A stretch of DNA of 64,000 nucleotides, taken from assembly GCA_964557295.1 (NCBI GenBank), contig CAZKZP010000007.1, positions 1-64,000 on the forward strand, given 5' to 3'. Positions 59,922 to 64,000 of the stretch are shown here, in pieces. The stretch comes from JBFMHP01 sp964557295 (lineage in GTDB: Bacteria > Pseudomonadota > Gammaproteobacteria > RBG-16-57-12). A program made the position numbers and the translations under genes. Each line of letters starts with the position of its first letter. The stretch's first letter is position 1. Under the pieces are notes generated by a model. It was given only the letters and a program-made list of their open reading frames with translations, searched no databases and was not told the origin of the DNA.

Positions 59922-61100
59922 ATGTCATACGAGGATCCGGAATGGGGTTTCGCCACGTTGGCGGTGCGCGCGGGCCATCTGCGCACCAATGAGGGCGAAC
60001 AGGGCGAGCCGATCTTTCCCACGTCCAGCTATGTGTTCGCGAGCGCCGCGCAGGCGGCGGCGCGCTTCAGCGGCAGCGAGCCCGGCAATATCTATTCGCG
60101 TTTTACCAATCCCACCGTGCGCACCTTCGAGCAGCGACTCGCGGCGCTCGAGGGTGGCGCGCGCTGCGTGGCGACTTCCTCCGGCATGTCCGCCATTTTG
60201 AGCACCTGCATGGCGCTGCTGAAGGCGGGCGATCACATGGTTTCCTCGCGCGCGATCTTCGGCACCACCTCGGTGCTGTTCAACAACTACCTGGCCAAGT
60301 TTGGGGTGGAGACGACCTTCGTCGGTCTCACCGATCTGGAGGCCTGGCGTCGCGCCCTCCGCCCCAACACGCGGATGCTGTTTCTGGAGACGCCCTCCAA
60401 TCCGCTGACCGAGGTGGCGGACATCGCGGCGCTGGCCGCGCTGGCGCATGAGCACGGCTGTCTGCTGGTGGTGGACAATTGCTTCTGCACCCCGGCCTTG
60501 CAGCGGCCGCTGGCCCTCGGGGCGGACATCGTGATCCATTCCGCCACCAAGTATCTCGATGGTCAGGGGCGGTGCATCGGCGGCGCGGTGGTGGGCGATG
60601 AGCAATTGGTCGGCACGGAGGTCTACGGCTTTCTGCGCACCGCCGGTCCCTCGATGAGCCCGTTCAACGCCTGGGTGTTCCTCAAGGGCTTGGAAACCTT
60701 GCAGCTGCGCATGCGGGCGCACTGCGAGAATACCCTCGCCCTGGCGCAGTGGCTGGAGGCGCAGCCCGAGGTGAGCAAGGTCTATTACTCTGGACTCAAA
60801 TCGCATCCGCAGCATGAACTGGCGACGCGCCAGCAAAGCGGTCACGGCGGCGTCTTGTCATTCGAACTGAAGGGCGGCAAGGACGCGGCCTGGCGCTTGA
60901 TCGATGCCACGCGCGTCATGTCGATCACCGCCAATCTGGGTGACACCAAGACCACGATCACCCATCCGGCGACCACGACCCACGGGCGGCTGACGCCCGA
61001 GCAGCGCGCCGCGGCCGGCATCAGCGATGGTCTGGTGCGGATCGCCGTGGGGCTGGAGGATCTCGCCGACCTCAAGGCCGATCTGCAACGCGGTTTGTAA
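59922..61100 (+). CDS. metZ: O-succinylhomoserine sulfhydrylase
   Basis: The 392-residue PLP enzyme of the Cys/Met metabolism family starts at ATG 59922 with GGAGGAG upstream. It has FGSNxSR-like substrate segments (NIYSRFTNPTVRTFEQRLAA), GARCVATSSGMSAILSTCMA and the PLP Lys in IVIHSATKYLDGQGRCIGGA. In Pseudomonas, metZ follows purF and makes homocysteine from O-succinylhomoserine plus sulfide. Close relatives (metB, metY) cannot be fully excluded, but synteny favours metZ. Confidence 0.92.
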   Translation: MSYEDPEWGFATLAVRAGHLRTNEGEQGEPIFPTSSYVFASAAQAAARFSGSEPGNIYSRFTNPTVRTFEQRLAALEGGARCVATSSGMSAILSTCMALLKAGDHMVSSRAIFGTTSVLFNNYLAKFGVETTFVGLTDLEAWRRALRPNTRMLFLETPSNPLTEVADIAALAALAHEHGCLLVVDNCFCTPALQRPLALGADIVIHSATKYLDGQGRCIGGAVVGDEQLVGTEVYGFLRTAGPSMSPFNAWVFLKGLETLQLRMRAHCENTLALAQWLEAQPEVSKVYYSGLKSHPQHELATRQQSGHGGVLSFELKGGKDAAWRLIDATRVMSITANLGDTKTTITHPATTTHGRLTPEQRAAAGISDGLVRIAVGLEDLADLKADLQRGL

Positions 61101-62342
61101 GTGGACGAAGCCCGTCAGCAACTGATCCGCTACTATCATGCGGCACTCCAGGCCGTGGCGGGCCGGCGTTGTGTGGCCGAGGCGCTGGCGAAGATCACCG
61201 TGCCCGATCCCGTGTACGTGCTCGCCGTCGGCAAGGCGGCGGCGAGCATGATGCAGGGGGCGCTGGATGTCCTCGGCGAGCGGATCATCGAGGGCTTGGT
61301 GATCACCAAATATCATCACCTTCACGCTTTTCTTCAAAGTGATGCCCGCATCCACTGTATGGAGGCGGGCCACCCGACGCCGGACGCCAACAGCCTGCGG
61401 GCCGGCGATATGCTGCACGACTTTTTTGCACACACGCCCGATAACGCCTGTTTCCTGATCCTGCACTCGGGCGGGGCCTCGGCCCTGGTCGAACGCCTTC
61501 CGCGCGGCTTGGGGCTGCCTGAGCTGGTGCGGCTCAATCAATGGCTGCTCGGCTCCGGCCTGCCGATCGCGCGGATCAACCGCATCCGCAAGGCCGTCTC
61601 CTGCCTCAAGGGCGGCCGGGCGCTGCGCGAGTTGCGCGGCCGCGCGGGGCGCTGTCTGTTGATCTCCGATGTGCCCGGCGATGATCCGGCGGTGATCGGT
61701 TCGGGGCTGTTTTATCCGCAGAAGAGTTTAACGCCCCTCCCGGATGATCTGCCGCGCTGGGTGCGGGAGATGATCGATCGCGCCGCCGAGGAGCTCGCGG
61801 GCAACGATGACGCGCCGCTGATCGAACACACCCTCATCGCGAACAACCGTCAGGCGCTCGAGGCGGTGGCGGCACTGGCCGCAGGCCAGGGATTGGCGGT
61901 GCACCGTCATGCGCTGCTCGAGGGTGATGCCCTGGACGCCGGTGAGCGCATCGCGGAGGAAATGCTGCACGGGCCGCCCGGCGTGTATCTCTGGGGCGGG
62001 GAGACGACCGTGGTGCTGCCGGAATATCCCGGACGCGGTGGTCGTTGCCAGACCTTGGCGCTGACGGTCGCGCGCAGGTGGGCGGGACAGGAGGGGCTAT
62101 ATCTGCTGGCCGGCGGCAGCGACGGCAGTGATGGCCCCGGCGAGGATGCCGGCGCGCTGGTCGACGGACGGACGATCGCGGAAGGGGAGCTTAGTGGTCT
62201 CTCTGCGGCGATATGTTTGCAAGGGGCGGATGCCGGCCGCTTCCTGGACGCCAGCGGGGATCTGCTCAGCACCGGACCGACCGGCACGAATGTGATGGAT
62301 GTCATCATCGGGCTTGCCAATGATGCCACGGCAACTTTTTGA
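61101..62342 (+). CDS. Glycerate 2-kinase type (GckA/TtuD, DUF4147)
   Basis: The 413-residue protein starts at GTG 61101, immediately after the metZ stop. It shows the MOFRL/DUF4147 pattern: VYVLAVGKAAASMMQGAL, EAGHPTPDANSLRAGDML, FLILHSGGASALVERLP, CLLISDVPGDDPAVIGSGLF and a C-terminal VYLWGGETTVVLPE, LLAGGSDGSDGPGEDAGALV. It phosphorylates glycerate to 2-phosphoglycerate in this family. No strong ribosome-binding site is seen; it is presumably coupled to metZ translation. Confidence 0.9.
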   Translation: MDEARQQLIRYYHAALQAVAGRRCVAEALAKITVPDPVYVLAVGKAAASMMQGALDVLGERIIEGLVITKYHHLHAFLQSDARIHCMEAGHPTPDANSLRAGDMLHDFFAHTPDNACFLILHSGGASALVERLPRGLGLPELVRLNQWLLGSGLPIARINRIRKAVSCLKGGRALRELRGRAGRCLLISDVPGDDPAVIGSGLFYPQKSLTPLPDDLPRWVREMIDRAAEELAGNDDAPLIEHTLIANNRQALEAVAALAAGQGLAVHRHALLEGDALDAGERIAEEMLHGPPGVYLWGGETTVVLPEYPGRGGRCQTLALTVARRWAGQEGLYLLAGGSDGSDGPGEDAGALVDGRTIAEGELSGLSAAICLQGADAGRFLDASGDLLSTGPTGTNVMDVIIGLANDATATF

Positions 62343-62424
62343 ATTGATATGTGATTGCGTTCACGGTCTTTCCGCTCATCCATTCGTGAGAATCGGTCGC
62401 TAACGTTGAGAGAAGGACACGAGG

Positions 62425-62592
62425 ATGACTGTGATGCGAAAAAACAAACCGGATCTGCTGATGGTGTTGGTGGTGTTCGTGGTCGCCGGCGTAATGATGA
62501 CCACCTTGGCGACGAGCTGGTCGTCCAGCGAAGTGACACAAAACACCCTGCAGCCTATGCAACAACATGCGATGAATGATTTGCGTCCGTAA
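62425..62592 (+). CDS. Small single-pass membrane protein, unknown
   Basis: The 55-residue product starts at ATG 62425, with ACGAGG upstream. One hydrophobic segment (LLMVLVVFVVAGVMMTTLAT, about residues 11-30) follows a basic N terminus (MRKNKPD). The tail is polar and contains Gln/Met (TLQPMQQHAMNDLRP). It could be a single-pass inner-membrane microprotein with the tail outside. No family recognised. It stands alone between the glycerate kinase and sucC. Confidence 0.55.
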   Translation: MTVMRKNKPDLLMVLVVFVVAGVMMTTLATSWSSSEVTQNTLQPMQQHAMNDLRP

Positions 62593-62720
62593 GCGGCTGC
62601 CGTCACACTCTCTCCGCCATCGCTTTTTCCCGTTTTCACTCGCGCCGGGTTCGGGCGCATCTTTGCGTAATATCTGCTTTTGCTCCACAATAGGCCTCCT
62701 CTGATTGCTGTGAGCTGGCA

Positions 62721-63908
62721 ATGAATCTGCACGAATTTCAGGCCAAACAACTCTTTCGCGCGGCGGGCATCCCGGTGCCCGAGGGTTTTCTCCTCGATTC
62801 CCCCGCGCAGGCGGCGGATGCCGCCGCTCAACTCGGTGGCGACCAGTGGCTCGTGAAGGCTCAGATTCATGCGGGCGGTCGTGGCAAGGTCGGCGGCGTC
62901 AAACGCGCCGCCGGCGCGCAACAGCTGAAAGAGATGATCACGGAAATGCTGGGCACGCGCCTGGTCACTCCGCAAAACGAGCCGTACGGACAGCCCGTCA
63001 ACACGGTGTTGGTGGAGAGTTCCTGCGCGGTGCGCAAGGAATTCTATCTGGGGGCGCTGGTCGACAGCGCCTGCGGGCGGGTGGTGTTCATGGCCTCCGA
63101 GGCCGGGGGCATGCGGGTGGAGGAGGCTGCGGTGCAGCGTCCGGAGGGTGTCCACCGGGTCGAGGTCGATACCATCACCGGCTTGCAGCCGTTTCAATGC
63201 CGGATCCTGGGGTTCGAGCTGGGTCTGGAGGGTGCGCAACTCAAGCAACTGGCCGACATCCTGATGGCGATGTATCGGTTGTTCTGCACCCAGGATCTGA
63301 GTCTGATCGAGATCAATCCACTGGTTCTGACCGATAAGGGCACGCTGCTCGCGCTGGATGCCAAGATCAATGTGGACGAGAACGGCTTGATGCGCCATCC
63401 CGATCTCGCGGCGCTGCGCGATGAGACCCAAGAGGATCCGCGCGAATGTGTGGCGCGCGCGCATGAGCTCAGCTACGTCGCGGTCGACGGCAACATCGGG
63501 TGCGTCGTCAACGGGGCGGGGCTGGCGATGGCGACCATGGATCTGATCAAGTTCTATGGCGGCCAGCCGGCGAACTTCCTCGATGTCGGCGGCAGCACCA
63601 CGGCGGAGCACGTGGCCGAGGCCTTCAAGCTGGTCCTCACCGATGAGAGAGTGAGCGCCATCCTGGTGAACATCTTCGGCGGCATCGCGCGCTGCGATCG
63701 CATCGCCGAAGGCATGCTCCAAGCCGTCGGGGAGGTGGGTATCCGCATCCCGCTGGTGGTGCGGCTCGCAGGCAACCGGGCCACGGAAGGGCTGGCGCTA
63801 CTCGAAAACAGCGGATTGAATATCGCGGCGATCGAAGACCTCGACGCGGCAGCGCAAAAGGTCGTGGCCTTGGCCGAGGGAGGCGCGAGTGGCGGCACTG
63901 ATCGATAA
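62721..63908 (+). CDS. sucC: Succinyl-CoA ligase subunit beta
   Basis: The 395-residue subunit begins MNLHEFQAKQLFRAAGIPVP. The ATP-grasp domain shows WLVKAQIHAGGRGKVGGVKR and LIEINPLVLTDKGTLLALDA. The C-terminal part contains IGCVVNGAGLAMATMDLIKF, YGGQPANFLDVGG and ILVNIFGGIARCDRIAEGML. With SucD it makes ATP or GTP in the TCA cycle. The end overlaps sucD by 20 bp. Confidence 0.96.
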   Translation: MNLHEFQAKQLFRAAGIPVPEGFLLDSPAQAADAAAQLGGDQWLVKAQIHAGGRGKVGGVKRAAGAQQLKEMITEMLGTRLVTPQNEPYGQPVNTVLVESSCAVRKEFYLGALVDSACGRVVFMASEAGGMRVEEAAVQRPEGVHRVEVDTITGLQPFQCRILGFELGLEGAQLKQLADILMAMYRLFCTQDLSLIEINPLVLTDKGTLLALDAKINVDENGLMRHPDLAALRDETQEDPRECVARAHELSYVAVDGNIGCVVNGAGLAMATMDLIKFYGGQPANFLDVGGSTTAEHVAEAFKLVLTDERVSAILVNIFGGIARCDRIAEGMLQAVGEVGIRIPLVVRLAGNRATEGLALLENSGLNIAAIEDLDAAAQKVVALAEGGASGGTDR

Positions 63909-64000
63909 GCGCACCCGCGTCATCTGCCAGGGATTCACCGGCCGGGAAGGGACTTTCCATTCCGAGCAGGCTCTGGCCTATGGCACCAAGCTGGTCGGCG
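63889..64000 (+). CDS. sucD: Succinyl-CoA ligase subunit alpha (5' part only)
   Basis: GTG 63889 starts VAALIDKRTRVICQGFTGRE, then GTFHSEQALAYGTKLVG, the conserved beginning of SucD with its CoA-binding region. The gene runs off the window. It overlaps sucC by 20 bp, the usual coupled arrangement. Confidence 0.93.
   Translation, partial: MAALIDKRTRVICQGFTGREGTFHSEQALAYGTKLVG

Overview
The window looks like a draft-assembly fragment of a GC-rich gammaproteobacterial chromosome. The evidence is gene order: leuC-leuD-leuB-asd-usg-fimV-truA-trpF-trpB-trpA-accD-folC-dedD-cvpA-purF-metZ matches the arrangement known from Pseudomonas and many Chromatiales-type gammaproteobacteria. RAYT/REP elements, FimV and the CPA2 antiporter also fit. 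I cannot name the genus. Five runs of N (16793-16802, 29392-29491, 36396-36405, 36777-36786, 42556-42565) are assembly gaps. All but one cut recognisable protein genes, and one cuts a pseudogene.

Region 1 (1-8240) is accessory DNA. It starts with the tip of an Rhs protein and a possible immunity gene, followed by a graveyard of fragments: a ParE piece, an IS3-type transposase tail and orphan toxin-like tails, one with an ankyrin gene behind it. These are separated by two near-identical RAYT transposase/REP units and by a third, different RAYT element bounded by perfect 66-bp inverted repeats. A DapB-like oxidoreductase, a MarR regulator and a cation/proton antiporter lie between them.

Region 2 (8239-15630, minus strand) is an efflux operon of the YhiI-RbbA-YhhJ type: membrane fusion protein, double-ATPase/permease, second permease, and an unusual outer-membrane TolC protein fused to a periplasmic binding-protein domain. 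Region 3 (16060-27050, plus strand) is an alpha-glucan utilisation operon: GH13 lipoprotein, MalK-, MalE-, MalF- and MalG-like ABC parts, two Glucodextran_C-type secreted proteins and an outer-membrane barrel. Repeats of about 190 bp in inverted orientation flank the first two genes, and another repeat is read in frame inside the barrel's signal peptide.

Region 4 (27000-32294) is a decayed genomic island. Direct repeats of 54 bp, copied from the 3' end of the preceding gene, flank it, and an integrase remnant sits just inside the left one. It carries an Mrr-like nuclease, a YhcG-type nuclease, wrecked hsdR and hsdS pieces, and an intact toxin-antitoxin-chaperone (TAC) operon: MqsR-like toxin, MqsA-like antitoxin with a C-terminal extension, and a SecB-like chaperone. 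The TAC lies between two copies of the hsdS 3' end. I consider this the most interesting system in the window.

Region 5 (32302-64000) is mostly core genome: a J-domain protein, tRNA-Ser(GGA) with tandem repeats derived from its 3' end, a MotAB stator, aroC, an MFS transporter, a haem/PKD secreted protein, then leucine, aspartate-family, tryptophan, fatty-acid, folate, purine and methionine genes, glycerate kinase and sucCD. trpB has a frameshift that may be real or an assembly error.
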